NCBI GenBank assembly: GCA_964537685.1
Contig: CAZICM010000003.1
Location: forward strand, 252,730-316,729
From: CAZICM01 sp964537685
GTDB lineage: Bacteria > Myxococcota_A > Polyangia > Polyangiales > Polyangiaceae
DNA length: 64,000 nt
Direction: 5' to 3'
Below the pieces are notes generated by a model. The model searched no databases and was not told the origin of the DNA. It saw nothing but the letters and a program-made list of their open reading frames with translations. Positions 1 to 9,671 of the stretch are shown here, in pieces; within the stretch, counting starts at the first letter, position 1, and every line of letters begins with the position of its first letter. The translations under genes were made by a program, and so were the position numbers.

Positions 1-1
1 T

Positions 2-1738
2 GCTGAAGCGCCTCAGATTTTGGGGGCGGAAACGCTTGTTCTCGACGGCGTTCTTCAGGCTGAAGATGTCATTGGCACGGCGTTCCACATGGCGTCGTTT
101 GGATCGTTTGTGCAGGCGCATCGCGGTCAGGCCGGGCGCGTGCACGGAATGATTCTGAAGATGATCAATGATTATTCGGCCGAGACTTCGCCGACCAAGG
201 AGAAACAATCGGCGCGGGTGCTCGATCTGTACGGTGGTTCGGGCGCGATTTCGATCATGCTGTCGCTTCAGCAGCACCGGGTAACGATGGTTGAGTCGTT
301 TGCGCCGGCTACGGTGAATGCGCGGGCGGCGGCCGATGCTCAAGGGCTGCGCGATCTCGATGTGCGTTCGGGCGATGTGGCGGAGCTGGTTGGATCGCTG
401 GCCGCAACGGACGAGAAGTTTGACGTGGTGGTGATGAATCCTCCGAGAAGAGGTGTTTCACCGCCTGCCCGCGAGGCGATTGCAAGGCTTGCGGCGCCCA
501 TGCTGATTTACGTGTCCTGCGATCCCGACACGCTTGGGCGCGATCTCGATCATTTCAGCCGGCTGGGCTACCTGACCGATCAAATCACGCCGCTCGATAT
601 GATCCCGCTGACCGAAGAGGTTGAAAGCATCGCGATTCTCCGCCGCTCTCAGCCGCCTCCTCCGCGGATCATGTACGAGGACGAGGATGTGATCATCGTC
701 GATAAGGGCGCGCATGAACCGGTCACACCGCTGCCTGAGCACACGGGTTCGCTGCTTGCGCGCGTGGCCAGGCTTCCCAACGGCGTGGGTATCGGCGCGC
801 TTCCGACCCATCGGCTGGAGTCGGGCACTAGCGGGCTTTGCGTGCTCGCCAAGAACGAACGGGCCCGCGCGATGTGGGTGTCGGCGCTCACGCAAACAGG
901 ACGGCTTGTGTATGTGGTGGCTGTGAAGGGTGTGACGCCGTCGAAGGGCGCAATCTCACGCGATCTGCGCGAGGATGGGCGGCTATTCCCGGCCCGCACC
1001 CGTTACCGCAGGCTCGCGGTGGCCTCGGGCCATTCCATTTTGAGGGCCATTCCCGATGGTGGAAGAACGCATCAAATCCGGCGCCATTTAGCGGCGATCG
1101 GCCATCCCGTGCTCGGCGACGAGCGCTATGGCCATATGCCCACGAACCGCTACTTCGAGGAAAAACACGGCCTCGATCGCACCTTCGTTCATTTGGTGCG
1201 CATCGAGATCAATCATCCCCGTTCGGGCCTGAGACTGCTGGTGGAGTCGCCTTTGCCGGGCGATCTGCGCTCGACCATCGAACGCGCGACGGGGCCGAGT
1301 GTGCTGCGTTTCCTCGAACAAAAGCATGCGCTCGGCGATCAGCCTGCCATCGCATTCCCCGCGCCGCCTCCTTCATCGAGGTCGGTGATCTCCATGCCGG
1401 TGCCTTCGGGGCAAAGCCCCTTGTCGACGATTTCACCGCCTCCGCCTTCCACATCGCTTCCCGCGCTGGCACGGGAGGCACCGCCTTCGGGCATGCCTGG
1501 ATCGGCAACGCTTCCGCTTCCAGGAGCGCGCAGCGAATGGCCGGCTCAGGGTTATGTGCGCGTGGGTACGGAACGCCCAGGCCGGGCATCGACACGGCCT
1601 CCGCAAGCAGGCGGACCCACACCTGTATACGTGCCGCCCGTACCGCCCCCGCCCGCGGTGCTCACCCCTGATTCGGATGACTATCCCCGCACGCGCCGCT
1701 CGCCCTTTGGAATGGACGATGACGACGACGACGAATAA
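2..1738 (+). CDS. RumA/TrmA-like RNA uracil-C5 methyltransferase fused to RluA-like domain (5' partial)
   Basis: The frame is open to the left edge, so the N-terminus lies outside the window; a TTG at 20 is the first possible start but is probably internal. Numbering from that TTG, residues 65-205 carry the SAM-dependent RNA uracil-C5 methyltransferase signatures: DLYGGSG SAM loop, NPPRRG, and YVSCDP with the catalytic Cys near 167. Residues 218-430 match RluA pseudouridine synthases, including GGRTHQIRRHL and HPVLGDERYG. In the RluA catalytic motif HRLDxxTSGL the aspartate is replaced by Glu (HRLESGTSGL, residue 267, codon GAG), so the second domain may be inactive or only bind RNA. The tail from about 440 is Pro/Ser-rich and ends in an Asp run. 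The likely role is rRNA or tRNA modification by the first domain; the target cannot be read from sequence. Confidence 0.8.
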   Translation, partial: AEAPQILGAETLVLDGVLQAEDVIGTAFHMASFGSFVQAHRGQAGRVHGMILKMINDYSAETSPTKEKQSARVLDLYGGSGAISIMLSLQQHRVTMVESFAPATVNARAAADAQGLRDLDVRSGDVAELVGSLAATDEKFDVVVMNPPRRGVSPPAREAIARLAAPMLIYVSCDPDTLGRDLDHFSRLGYLTDQITPLDMIPLTEEVESIAILRRSQPPPPRIMYEDEDVIIVDKGAHEPVTPLPEHTGSLLARVARLPNGVGIGALPTHRLESGTSGLCVLAKNERARAMWVSALTQTGRLVYVVAVKGVTPSKGAISRDLREDGRLFPARTRYRRLAVASGHSILRAIPDGGRTHQIRRHLAAIGHPVLGDERYGHMPTNRYFEEKHGLDRTFVHLVRIEINHPRSGLRLLVESPLPGDLRSTIERATGPSVLRFLEQKHALGDQPAIAFPAPPPSSRSVISMPVPSGQSPLSTISPPPPSTSLPALAREAPPSGMPGSATLPLPGARSEWPAQGYVRVGTERPGRASTRPPQAGGPTPVYVPPVPPPPAVLTPDSDDYPRTRRSPFGMDDDDDDE

Positions 1739-1828
1739 AGCCTAGCTTTCCCCTTTTCAATTACGGCGCCTCGCAAGCTCTCCACACCATGCGCACGATG
1801 AGCTGCCTTGGTGTTTGCCTCAAAGAAT

Positions 1829-3316
1829 ATGTCCGAGTCTCATTCAGATCGTCCGCGCATCCTTGTCGTTGATGACGAAAAAGCCATCCGCGACATGCTG
1901 GCGGATTTTCTCGACAGCGAGGGTTTTGTCGTCAGCACAGCCCCCGATGGCGCGGGCGCGGTCAGCGAGCTTTCCAAGGCCCATTACGATCTGGTGCTCA
2001 GCGATCTCAAGATGCCGAAAATGGGCGGGATCGCGCTCTTGGAAGAGGTGAACAAAATCGCGCCCGACACGGTGACGGTCATCATGACGGGCTTTGGCAC
2101 GGTGGAGACGGCCATCGATGCCATGAAGCGAGGCGCCTACGACTATGTGCTCAAGCCGTTCAAGATGGATGAAGTGACGCTGGTTATCCGGCGCGGCATC
2201 GAAAAGCGCCGGATGGAAGCGGAAAACATGAGGCTCCGCGAAGCGGTATCGCTGTACAAAGTCAGCGAGGCCATCTCGGCGAGTCTCTCGCTCGATCAAG
2301 TGCTTGAAACCGTGGCCGATAGCTGCCTTCACGAGATGCCCAGCGACCTGGTGTCGACATGGCTCAACGATGGTGAAGGCGGATATTTCGAGCGCCAAAA
2401 TCTGAGCTCATCGCGCATTCCCAAAGAGGAAAAACTCGGCCGTCTCGATCCGGGCGCTGTCCTTCAATACTTCCAATCCGAAACAGCGCTGCTGGAGCAA
2501 GGAAGCCGCGGACTCCGTTTCTTTAGCGAGGCGCCCGCCCCAGCGTTGGTTTCGCTCACCGCCGTTCCGCTGCGCGTTCAGAACAGGCCCATCGGCTTTG
2601 TCGCCGCCGCATCGTTTACGGTGGGAAATCGCCTGAATGAAGGCCACCGCAAGCTCCTCAGCATCATCGCCTCGCGGGCTGCGGCAGCCATCGAAAATGC
2701 GCGTCTCTACGAAGATTTGCAGGCCACCTTTCAACAGACCATCGAAGGCTTGGCCAAGGCCATCGACAAAATGGATCGCTATACAGCGGGCCATTCAGAT
2801 CGCGTCGCGCTCTATGCGGTCATGCTCGCGAAGTATCTCGGACTGCCGCCTCATGAAGTCGAAATCGTCCGGCAGAGCGCGCTGATGCACGACATCGGAA
2901 AGATTGGCTGCGTGCTCAATCTCAACAAGCCGGGCAAACTCTCCGACACCGAGTACGAAGCCTTTAAAAAACATCCGGTGTATGGGCGCGACATTCTCGA
3001 TCCCATCCGCTTTCTGCATCCGCTCATTCCAGGTGTGTATCTTCACCACGAGCGATGGGATGGACGGGGCTATCCGCTTCGGCTCAAAGGCGTGGATATT
3101 CCGCTGATCGCGAGGATTATCTCGGTCGCGGACACCTACGATGCGATGACGAGCGACAGGGCCTACAGAAGGGCGCTTCCGCACGAGGCCGCCGTCAATG
3201 AAATCGAGCGCTGCTCAGGAACTCAATTCGATCCGGAGCTTGCGGCGGCCTTCAACAATCACATCGACGATTACCGCGACGAACAGCGCGCCGGCGGTAA
3301 ACCGATTCCAGAATGA
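1829..3316 (+). CDS. Response regulator with REC, GAF-like and HD-GYP domains
   Basis: Predicted cyclic-di-GMP phosphodiesterase controlled by phosphorylation. The REC domain (about residues 10-120) has the acidic pair in VVDDE, phospho-acceptor Asp59 in LSDLKMP, Thr in IMTGFG and Lys in VLKPF. A GAF-like sensor region (about 145-290) follows. The C-terminal HD-GYP domain shows HDIGKIG, HHERWDGRGYP and a VADTYDAMTSDR stretch, all of which look intact. An upstream TTG at 1808 would add seven residues, but the ATG at 1829 is preferred. No histidine kinase lies beside it, so its partner is unknown. The stop overlaps the start of lipB by four bases, which suggests co-transcription and coupled translation. 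Confidence 0.9.
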   Translation: MSESHSDRPRILVVDDEKAIRDMLADFLDSEGFVVSTAPDGAGAVSELSKAHYDLVLSDLKMPKMGGIALLEEVNKIAPDTVTVIMTGFGTVETAIDAMKRGAYDYVLKPFKMDEVTLVIRRGIEKRRMEAENMRLREAVSLYKVSEAISASLSLDQVLETVADSCLHEMPSDLVSTWLNDGEGGYFERQNLSSSRIPKEEKLGRLDPGAVLQYFQSETALLEQGSRGLRFFSEAPAPALVSLTAVPLRVQNRPIGFVAAASFTVGNRLNEGHRKLLSIIASRAAAAIENARLYEDLQATFQQTIEGLAKAIDKMDRYTAGHSDRVALYAVMLAKYLGLPPHEVEIVRQSALMHDIGKIGCVLNLNKPGKLSDTEYEAFKKHPVYGRDILDPIRFLHPLIPGVYLHHERWDGRGYPLRLKGVDIPLIARIISVADTYDAMTSDRAYRRALPHEAAVNEIERCSGTQFDPELAAAFNNHIDDYRDEQRAGGKPIPE

Positions 3317-4074
3317 ATACGCGCAATGCACGGGCGTATTGGCTCGGCCGGCGCCGCTATGAACCGATTCACGAACTTCAGCACAAGCTCGTCGAGGCGC
3401 GCGCGGATGGCCGGATTGGCGATGTGATCTTGCTGCTCGAGCACGAGCCTGTGATTACGCTTGGGCGCAATGCCAAATCGGAAAACGTGCTTACGCCTGG
3501 AGAGCAGCTTCGCGCGCAGGGTGTCGATTTGGTTGAAACGGGCCGGGGCGGAGATGTGACCTTTCACGGCCCGGGACAGCTCGTGTGTTATCCCATTTTG
3601 GATCTCAATCCCGATCGCTGCGATGTGCGGCGTTATGTGCGGTCGTTGGCCGAAGTAATGATTTTAATCGCGCGGGAACATCACATCGAAGCGGGCGTTG
3701 TCGATGGTTTGATTGGCGTATGGGTAGATGTTCAACAGCCTTCCGAATGGGGAGGTGAAGAGTGGGCGGGCACACTGGCCAAACTGGGCGCCATTGGTGT
3801 CAGGCTTTCGCGCTGGATCACGATGCATGGCTTTGCGCTCAATGTGTCCACCGATCTTCAAAGCTTTAGGCTCATCGTTCCCTGCGGCATTCAAAACCAC
3901 GGTGTCACGTCGATTGCCGAACTCACGGGCCGGCATCTTCACGTCTCCGAGCTGGCGTTTCAGGCCGCGCCCTTTCTAAGCCGCGGACTCGATTGGAATG
4001 TGTCCGGCGTGGAAGACATCTCGGGCGAAATGGACGTGGAACGCAGGCTCATCCCCAGCACCTCTTCGCCGTAA
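3313..4074 (+). CDS. lipB: Lipoyl(octanoyl) transferase
   Basis: Transfers the octanoyl group from octanoyl-acyl carrier protein to lipoate-dependent enzyme subunits, the first step of endogenous lipoate synthesis in the cytoplasm. The family signature is clear: LLEHEPVITLGR, the GRGGDVTFHGPGQLVCYP block, the catalytic Lys157 in AKLGAIGVRLSRW, and the catalytic Cys191 in IVPCGI followed by GVTS. The 253-residue length is slightly above average because of a short Trp/Glu insertion around 140-152. The ATG start overlaps the stop of the upstream HD-GYP gene (ATGA). No lipA is visible nearby. Confidence 0.95.
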   Translation: MNTRNARAYWLGRRRYEPIHELQHKLVEARADGRIGDVILLLEHEPVITLGRNAKSENVLTPGEQLRAQGVDLVETGRGGDVTFHGPGQLVCYPILDLNPDRCDVRRYVRSLAEVMILIAREHHIEAGVVDGLIGVWVDVQQPSEWGGEEWAGTLAKLGAIGVRLSRWITMHGFALNVSTDLQSFRLIVPCGIQNHGVTSIAELTGRHLHVSELAFQAAPFLSRGLDWNVSGVEDISGEMDVERRLIPSTSSP

Positions 4075-4109
4075 CACGAGATTTTTATTTTGTGTTACGT
4101 TCGCGGTCG

Positions 4110-4736
4110 ATGACGTTATCGGCCGCGCTGTTGCTGGGACTCGGAATGGGCATTAAACACGCCTTGGAAGCCGATCATTTAGCGGCGGTCTGCACGATGG
4201 TGACGGCGGGCGGAGGCGTAGCACGGGCGGCTAAAATTGGTGCTCTGTGGGGCTTGGGGCATGGCCTCATGATCGTGCTTTCCGGCAGTTTTATCGTTTT
4301 GTTGGGAATTCGCGTTCCAGAACCGATCGCCATGCTGCTCGACAGTGCCGTCGCGCTGATGCTTATCGGCCTGGGTATTTCGGGATTGCTGTCCATTCAG
4401 CATCATTTGGCGAAGCATTCGGCGGTGCCGCCGCGCAATCTCAAAAAACCGCTGGCCGTTGGAGCCGTGCACGGAGCATCGGGAACAGCAGCCCTCACCC
4501 TGCTTGTCGCATCAACCATTCCCGATCGCGCACAAGGTCTCGCCTTTATTTTTCTATTCGGAACAGCCTCTATCGCAGGCATGGCCCTCGTATCGGCCCT
4601 TGTGGCTCTTCCGCTTCAATCGGCCCAAAAACGCTCACCCAGGCTATCGCGCAGCATCCATGCTTTCGCGGGACTCGCTTCTATCGGCGCAGGTTTCGCC
4701 ATCGCTTGGTCGGTCACCAGCGCCCTTCTCGCTTAG
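4110..4736 (+). CDS. NicO/UreH-like nickel or cobalt transport family membrane protein
   Basis: Polytopic inner-membrane protein of about 208 residues with some six hydrophobic segments. The first helix carries KHALEADHLAAV, which matches the H-(A/x)4-D-H metal-binding signature of NiCoT/NicO and UreH-like permeases. A second histidine-bearing motif, GLGHGLMI, lies in the next helix, and a GAVHGASGTAAL segment opens the second half, which suggests an internal repeat. The open frame extends upstream to 3993, inside lipB, but the ATG at 4110 begins just before the first hydrophobic helix and leaves 35 bp after lipB. No urease or hydrogenase gene is adjacent, so the metal and client are not determined. 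Confidence 0.7.
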   Translation: MTLSAALLLGLGMGIKHALEADHLAAVCTMVTAGGGVARAAKIGALWGLGHGLMIVLSGSFIVLLGIRVPEPIAMLLDSAVALMLIGLGISGLLSIQHHLAKHSAVPPRNLKKPLAVGAVHGASGTAALTLLVASTIPDRAQGLAFIFLFGTASIAGMALVSALVALPLQSAQKRSPRLSRSIHAFAGLASIGAGFAIAWSVTSALLA

Positions 4737-4766
4737 ATCCACACGTCTCTGATAAAACACGCGCCC

Positions 4767-7034
4767 GTGGTGAAACCCGCCCAGGTTCTCCGTTCGCTGC
4801 TCGCGATCATGAAACGGCGCAGAAAGCTCATCGTGCGCGCTGCCGCGGGCGGAGTTGTTCTCACGGTGTTGGTGATCTTCGCCATCCCCTTGATTTCGGT
4901 CGAGATCGGAACGCGGAGGGCCATTCAATGCCTGGCCCGCTATCAAGCGCCTCATCCGCCTTCGGAGCGGCCTTCGTGTGAAGACCATATGCAGTGGTTT
5001 GTCCGGCCTTCGAGGATCTCGTGGACCCGCCACAATGCGACCTACCGCGCCGAAGAATTTTATGCGCGCATGGCCTTCTTCGATTACCTGGATGCGTCCG
5101 TCGCAGTTCCCAATTCAGCGCGCCAAAAAGAGACGGCCAAGCGTCTGCTCGAAGTCGAGGGGATCGTTAAAAAAGGTTCGGCGCGCCATTCGATGGAAGA
5201 CCTGGGGCCATCGGCCATCGGCGCGCCCAATCTGGGACGCGCGGCCCTATTGGTTTCAGATCAAACGACCTTGCTCACCGATTCCGAACGCTTTTCGGAT
5301 TGGCATGTGCGGCTGCGCGTGCTTCACACGGCGCTCGCCCAAGGAAACGACGCCCTCGCATTCGATATCGCCAAGCGCTTTGCCGTTTGGGATCCATCCC
5401 ATGAAGAGCTGCGGGCCGCAGTGGCCGCAATGCTGTGCATCGGCAATGAGCAAGCCCGGGGAATTGAACTCCTCAAGACCATGCAGGACGATCGCGCGGC
5501 GCGCCGGTATGCCGCGATGGCGCGCAATTGGGGAGACATTCGCGCGCTGATCGTCGCCTGCGCGGCGCGTAAAAATATCCAGCCACCGCCTGCGCCCGAA
5601 TCGCCTCAAGCAGGGCAGGGCGATCGGGTCGAACTGCGCGCCGTGCTTCGTTTAAAGCTGCTCGCCGCATCCCAGCAAGCAGCGGCTCCCCCATGGCCCG
5701 ATCTCTCGAAAGAGCGCGAAGAGAAAGCTGTTGAATGGGCTTCTGAACTCTTATCGCTGAGCCCCATCGAACTGGGCACACGCCTTCCGCTGCTTGCCGC
5801 TGTCTTCACATCCAAGTTGGCGCCCAAGGCCGCCGATGCTGTGGACATGGCCAGGGTGCGCCCAGAAAATGGGGAAGCGCCGCTATTTCTGCGCACGGCG
5901 CTCAGCGCGGAAGACTGGCTGAGCTCACCGCATGGACTGAGGCCCGTGCTGTCCGCAACAACCTACGAACGCGCATCCGAAAAACTCCGCGCGCTCTCGG
6001 ACGAAACAGAGCTCAGCGCAGATGCCGCCCAAACGCTTCGAACGGCGGCCGATGCGCTTGTTATCGAGGCGATCAAAACGCTTGCGCTTTCAGGCCGTAA
6101 AGAACAAGCCCTCGCGCTTCTGCAAACGGAAGCGGTTCAACACGCTCTTGAACACGAAGGCGCGCTCGGCTTTGCCCGCTCGACCGTGCTTTATCTGTCG
6201 GGCGATCATCAAGACGCCCTCAACGAAATCGACGCCGCCCTTCAGCACTTCGCAAAACACGAAAACGACAGCGAACAACTATTTCAGCAAGCCTCGGCGC
6301 TCATCCAGCGGGCCGAACTTCTGGCCGCCCTCCGCCCACAAGAACAGAACGCCGAACAAGCCGGTCAAGCTCTTGCCCAAGCCGCGCTGATCGCCGATGA
6401 ACACGCTGCCAAAACCGAAAGTCCTTGGCTCGACGCCCGCGCCCGCTGGCTACGCCTCGCTTTGGTCCGCGCCCCTCATGGACAACCGCTCCGCCCTTCT
6501 TCCGAAGTAGATTTAGCCCATAACGAACCTTCGGGACGATGGCCTTGGGTCGGTGACATTCCGCTATGGAAAAAAGCCCCGCCCCAAAGCGTGCCTTCAG
6601 AATTGCTTGCCCAGTTGCCGGCCCCGATGCCTCAAGAAAGCTCGCTCGCCGAGCCATGGCAAGGCGCGCTAATCCGGCTGCTTGCGCGCTATCACGAAGC
6701 CATTTCGGCATCGCCCGAACAAAGACTGGCTCAGCGCTATCAACTGCTTTTCCGGCGCGGCGATAGCATGCCCGAACCGCTGGCCGAACTCTCCTTGGCG
6801 ACCGAACTGTTGGCAGGCACCAACGGCGATATCGAAGTGTGGCTGAACACCTATATGGCTCGCGCCGCCGGCCCACATTCTCATCGCAAAAACGCCTGGA
6901 TCCGATGGCACGCCGCCCGCTGGCGGGGCGACAGCGAACGCGCCGAATCGTGGAAAAAGATATACACGCGCCTTCAAAGCCTCGCCTTTGACGACCCATC
7001 CACCGCAGAGCTCGCCGCTTTTCTCGATCTGTGA
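4767..7034 (+). CDS. Membrane-anchored TPR-like helical repeat protein, unrecognised
   Basis: A 755-residue protein with a basic N-terminus (MKRRRK) and one transmembrane helix at about residues 25-48. The rest is Ala/Leu/Glu-rich helical sequence with TPR-like periodicity, for example around residues 440-560 (SGRKEQALALLQ, LSGDHQDALNEIDAALQHF). It has no catalytic motif I recognise. The start may be GTG 4767, GTG 4770 or ATG 4809. The anchored, TPR-rich layout suggests a periplasm-facing scaffold, but this is inference. It lies 30 bp after the transporter gene and 32 bp before the next CDS on the same strand, so the three may form one transcription unit. Confidence 0.6.
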   Translation: MVKPAQVLRSLLAIMKRRRKLIVRAAAGGVVLTVLVIFAIPLISVEIGTRRAIQCLARYQAPHPPSERPSCEDHMQWFVRPSRISWTRHNATYRAEEFYARMAFFDYLDASVAVPNSARQKETAKRLLEVEGIVKKGSARHSMEDLGPSAIGAPNLGRAALLVSDQTTLLTDSERFSDWHVRLRVLHTALAQGNDALAFDIAKRFAVWDPSHEELRAAVAAMLCIGNEQARGIELLKTMQDDRAARRYAAMARNWGDIRALIVACAARKNIQPPPAPESPQAGQGDRVELRAVLRLKLLAASQQAAAPPWPDLSKEREEKAVEWASELLSLSPIELGTRLPLLAAVFTSKLAPKAADAVDMARVRPENGEAPLFLRTALSAEDWLSSPHGLRPVLSATTYERASEKLRALSDETELSADAAQTLRTAADALVIEAIKTLALSGRKEQALALLQTEAVQHALEHEGALGFARSTVLYLSGDHQDALNEIDAALQHFAKHENDSEQLFQQASALIQRAELLAALRPQEQNAEQAGQALAQAALIADEHAAKTESPWLDARARWLRLALVRAPHGQPLRPSSEVDLAHNEPSGRWPWVGDIPLWKKAPPQSVPSELLAQLPAPMPQESSLAEPWQGALIRLLARYHEAISASPEQRLAQRYQLLFRRGDSMPEPLAELSLATELLAGTNGDIEVWLNTYMARAAGPHSHRKNAWIRWHAARWRGDSERAESWKKIYTRLQSLAFDDPSTAELAAFLDL

Positions 7035-7065
7035 ACGGCCAAAGACATGCTAATGCGCATGCCCT

Positions 7066-7617
7066 ATGCGTTACGCCCCCTCGCTCACTGCCGGCGCTTT
7101 CATTTCGATGATATTGGCCACCAATCTGGATCAGGCATCGGCCTTTGAAGGCCAAGCCCGGATAGGCATTGGCCTTGGGCATTCCTATTTCAGCGCGCCC
7201 GACCTCACCACCCATGGCTTTGCGGGCGGCATTCACGGAATCCTTGGGGTCGACGATACCCAAGCGCTCACGGCTGAATTCAATGCCGGATATCATCCCG
7301 TCACAGGTGTATTGACCTTAAGCGGAGGGATTGGCGGCTTTTATTTTCTCGATTACTTCCAAGCGGTGCCCTATTTCGGCATGATCACCGAAATGACGGC
7401 CGCGCAGCGTCTCAATGGAGGATGCGATATCCCCGATGGCCCGGCGTGCACCACCTCTGGAATAGGTTTTTCCATTCCAGTCGGCGTGGATTATATGCTC
7501 TCGAGGCAATTTGTCGTGGGAGTTCAAGGCCGCTATCATTTAATGGCCCTGGGCGGAGCGGACGCGTATCAAATGTTTACAACGATGGTCCGCGCGGAAT
7601 TTATGTTTCCCTATTAA
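7066..7617 (+). CDS. Predicted small outer-membrane beta-barrel protein
   Basis: A 183-residue protein with a Sec signal peptide (hydrophobic core about residues 8-20, likely cleavage after QASA). The mature part is rich in Gly and alternating hydrophobic and aromatic residues, such as GIGLGHSYF, LSGGIGGFYF and VPYFGMI, and it ends in a C-terminal aromatic residue (MFPY), as outer-membrane barrels do. A short Cys pair loop (GGCDIPDGPACT) may form a disulfide. I cannot assign a specific function. The gene ends exactly where the convergent lipoprotein gene ends (stop codons abut at 7617/7618). Confidence 0.55.
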   Translation: MRYAPSLTAGAFISMILATNLDQASAFEGQARIGIGLGHSYFSAPDLTTHGFAGGIHGILGVDDTQALTAEFNAGYHPVTGVLTLSGGIGGFYFLDYFQAVPYFGMITEMTAAQRLNGGCDIPDGPACTTSGIGFSIPVGVDYMLSRQFVVGVQGRYHLMALGGADAYQMFTTMVRAEFMFPY

Positions 7618-8811
7618 TTAGGGACACATTAATTCATTGGGCATCCCCGCGTTGCAATCCTCGCTCGCGGGGCTGTAATCGGTGCATTTATTCTGAGCCT
7701 GCAAACCCCAGGTACAGAAGTTAATATAGTGCATACCGCTGATTGAATTGAATGAGAAATTACCCATCATCGGAGGCGTAAATACCGGCCCCGCATGACA
7801 AGGCTGGGTCTTCGCCAAAAATCCAATATAATAGGGTTTATCACCAATAGCCAAGTTACTGCCCGAAAGGATGACCTCTCCAAAACCATTGGTCACGGAA
7901 GGAGTCATTCCATTCATCTGCATCACCGCCTCCACCGGCCCTTGCACAGCCACCCGAACGCTGGCCCACATCTTATGGAAATCGGCCGTATCCGGCGTCG
8001 CCGCCCTCAGCTTGGCGACATCGGCCATATCCGTAAACACATGCGCAAGCGGCAATGGCAGCTTGTTCCCTGTCTTCTCCACCAAACAGGCATTCGATAC
8101 CTGCCTCTGCGGAATCTTATTTCCTGTCGGATTGTCCGTCATATCATTCATGCCGTCATTGCATTGATTGAGCAGGAATTCCGTTACAATGCCAATCACA
8201 TTCAGCTCGTCCCCCGGCATAACATCGTCCGGAATGGCGCTGCCCGTGGGCTCGACCGTAAGCACGGGACAAAAGGATTTGCCTGTCATTGGATCGACTT
8301 TGGCATCCGTTCCGTAGCTCAATACCAGGGCGCCCGAATAGGCCGTCGCCTCCTTGCCCGATACTTCAGGCGCGGCCACAAACACGCCCCATAGACAGCT
8401 TCCCGTCGCATTGCTCTTCGAAACAAGCCAAGGCTGGCTGGTTGCGATAACGCCCGTAAGCTTGACCGCGGGCTTTGCCGCTGGATCGACCGGCATGGAT
8501 GCCGGATCGCCCGCAACTTGTTGCACCGTTGCCGCCTTACCGTCACATGTAGGCGCGGAACCTCCCGAGCCTCCAGTTCCACCACCCGCGCCGCCCGTCG
8601 ACGACGAGGCACCACCATCACCTCCAGCTCCTCCCGCGCCGCCCATCCCGGACGACGTGGTAGACGTGCTTGTCGTCGAGCTTCCCCCATTGCCCCCCGA
8701 TCCACTGGACGTGGTATCAGCCCGGCATCCCTCGGCGGCCAACAACCCAAACATTCCCATCGCAGCAAGCGTTCCCACGCTTCCAAGCATCCAACGACCA
8801 TTCCGCATCAT
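7618..8811 (-). CDS. Secreted lipoprotein with Gly/Ser/Thr linker
   Basis: The start at 8811 is chosen because GGAGG sits 7-8 bases before the ATG ATG pair; the open frame goes further, to 8889. The N-terminus is a lipoprotein signal (LAAEGC, Cys about residue 28). A roughly 55-residue low-complexity linker of Gly, Ser and Thr follows, typical of myxobacterial surface proteins, then a globular domain of about 300 residues with paired cysteines and no motif I recognise. It is probably exported and lipid-anchored. A second lipoprotein gene lies upstream on the same strand, 167 bp away. Confidence 0.6.
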   Translation of the reverse strand: MMRNGRWMLGSVGTLAAMGMFGLLAAEGCRADTTSSGSGGNGGSSTTSTSTTSSGMGGAGGAGGDGGASSSTGGAGGGTGGSGGSAPTCDGKAATVQQVAGDPASMPVDPAAKPAVKLTGVIATSQPWLVSKSNATGSCLWGVFVAAPEVSGKEATAYSGALVLSYGTDAKVDPMTGKSFCPVLTVEPTGSAIPDDVMPGDELNVIGIVTEFLLNQCNDGMNDMTDNPTGNKIPQRQVSNACLVEKTGNKLPLPLAHVFTDMADVAKLRAATPDTADFHKMWASVRVAVQGPVEAVMQMNGMTPSVTNGFGEVILSGSNLAIGDKPYYIGFLAKTQPCHAGPVFTPPMMGNFSFNSISGMHYINFCTWGLQAQNKCTDYSPASEDCNAGMPNELMCP

Positions 8812-8977
8812 CGCGCACCTCCGCGTAAACACGCGCCAAAGAAAGTGAACAACAGCGCGGATCAGCATCGAACGCGATTGTCCGCGCACCTTCGTCTATG
8901 CTTACGCCAAAATGTGCGGGATGCAATCGCTGAGCATGGGTCGCATGTACGCTTGCAAAGCAACAATAAAGGAGATG

Positions 8978-9586
8978 TTATGGACAGCGGGGCGCGATAT
9001 ACTCACCGCTTGGATCGACCGCGAAACCAGTCGGCTGCATGTTTAGCTTTACATGAACCTCCTGAGAAGAAATCGAAATAATTTCCAAGGTGCCGGGGCT
9101 GAGGGTGCCACCTCCCATCGCGCAATCTCCCGGTGCAGGAGAATAGGGCTCGCCAGATTCGCTCAGGATGCTATACATCGCAATGGGGGAATTTTGAAGA
9201 TCGTAGACACCGGGTTGCTGAACAGCCGTTGGAATACCGATGCTCAGACTCCAATGCTCGCCGCAAGGCAGCTCAACCGTGGGGGAATCGCAAGAAACAC
9301 CCATATCAGAAATTCTAACAAAGAGATCGTTAGGATCGAGAGGCTGACCGCCCGAGCTTGTCGTTGTCCCAGAAGAGGTACCGCCGTTTTGCTGCCAATA
9401 CTGGTCCCAAAGAACATCCATCTCGGCGCGGGTATTGGCGAGAGCGGGGGAGAGCATAGCATTGCCGCCGCCGCTACCCCCGGTGCCATTACCACCCGAA
9501 GAGCCGCCGCCATTCGTCACCGTACCGCCACAAGCCACTGCCAACATCATGAGAGGAAGAGAGAGATATCGAAGTGTGTTTCGCAT
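8978..9586 (-). CDS. Secreted lipoprotein, unrecognised
   Basis: A 202-residue protein with a clear lipobox (LMMLAVAC, Cys19) and a Gly/Asn/Ser-rich linker of about 25 residues, followed by a globular domain with four cysteines (SCDSP, LPCGEH, GDCAMG, APRCP). It resembles the neighbouring downstream lipoprotein in architecture but not in detailed sequence. Export and lipidation are predicted from the signal; the function is unknown. Confidence 0.6.
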   Translation of the reverse strand: MRNTLRYLSLPLMMLAVACGGTVTNGGGSSGGNGTGGSGGGNAMLSPALANTRAEMDVLWDQYWQQNGGTSSGTTTSSGGQPLDPNDLFVRISDMGVSCDSPTVELPCGEHWSLSIGIPTAVQQPGVYDLQNSPIAMYSILSESGEPYSPAPGDCAMGGGTLSPGTLEIISISSQEVHVKLNMQPTGFAVDPSGEYIAPRCP

Positions 9587-9671
9587 GCGGGGCGAGTAAG
9601 CAGAAGCTATGCCAATGAAATAACAAGGCTTTTTTCAAGGCTAGATCTCTAGTGAAGGAGTGCAGTGTGCC

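Noticed and set aside
458..895. Antisense frame over the methyltransferase gene
   Set aside because: It is a shadow of the real gene in a GC-rich stretch with no domain.
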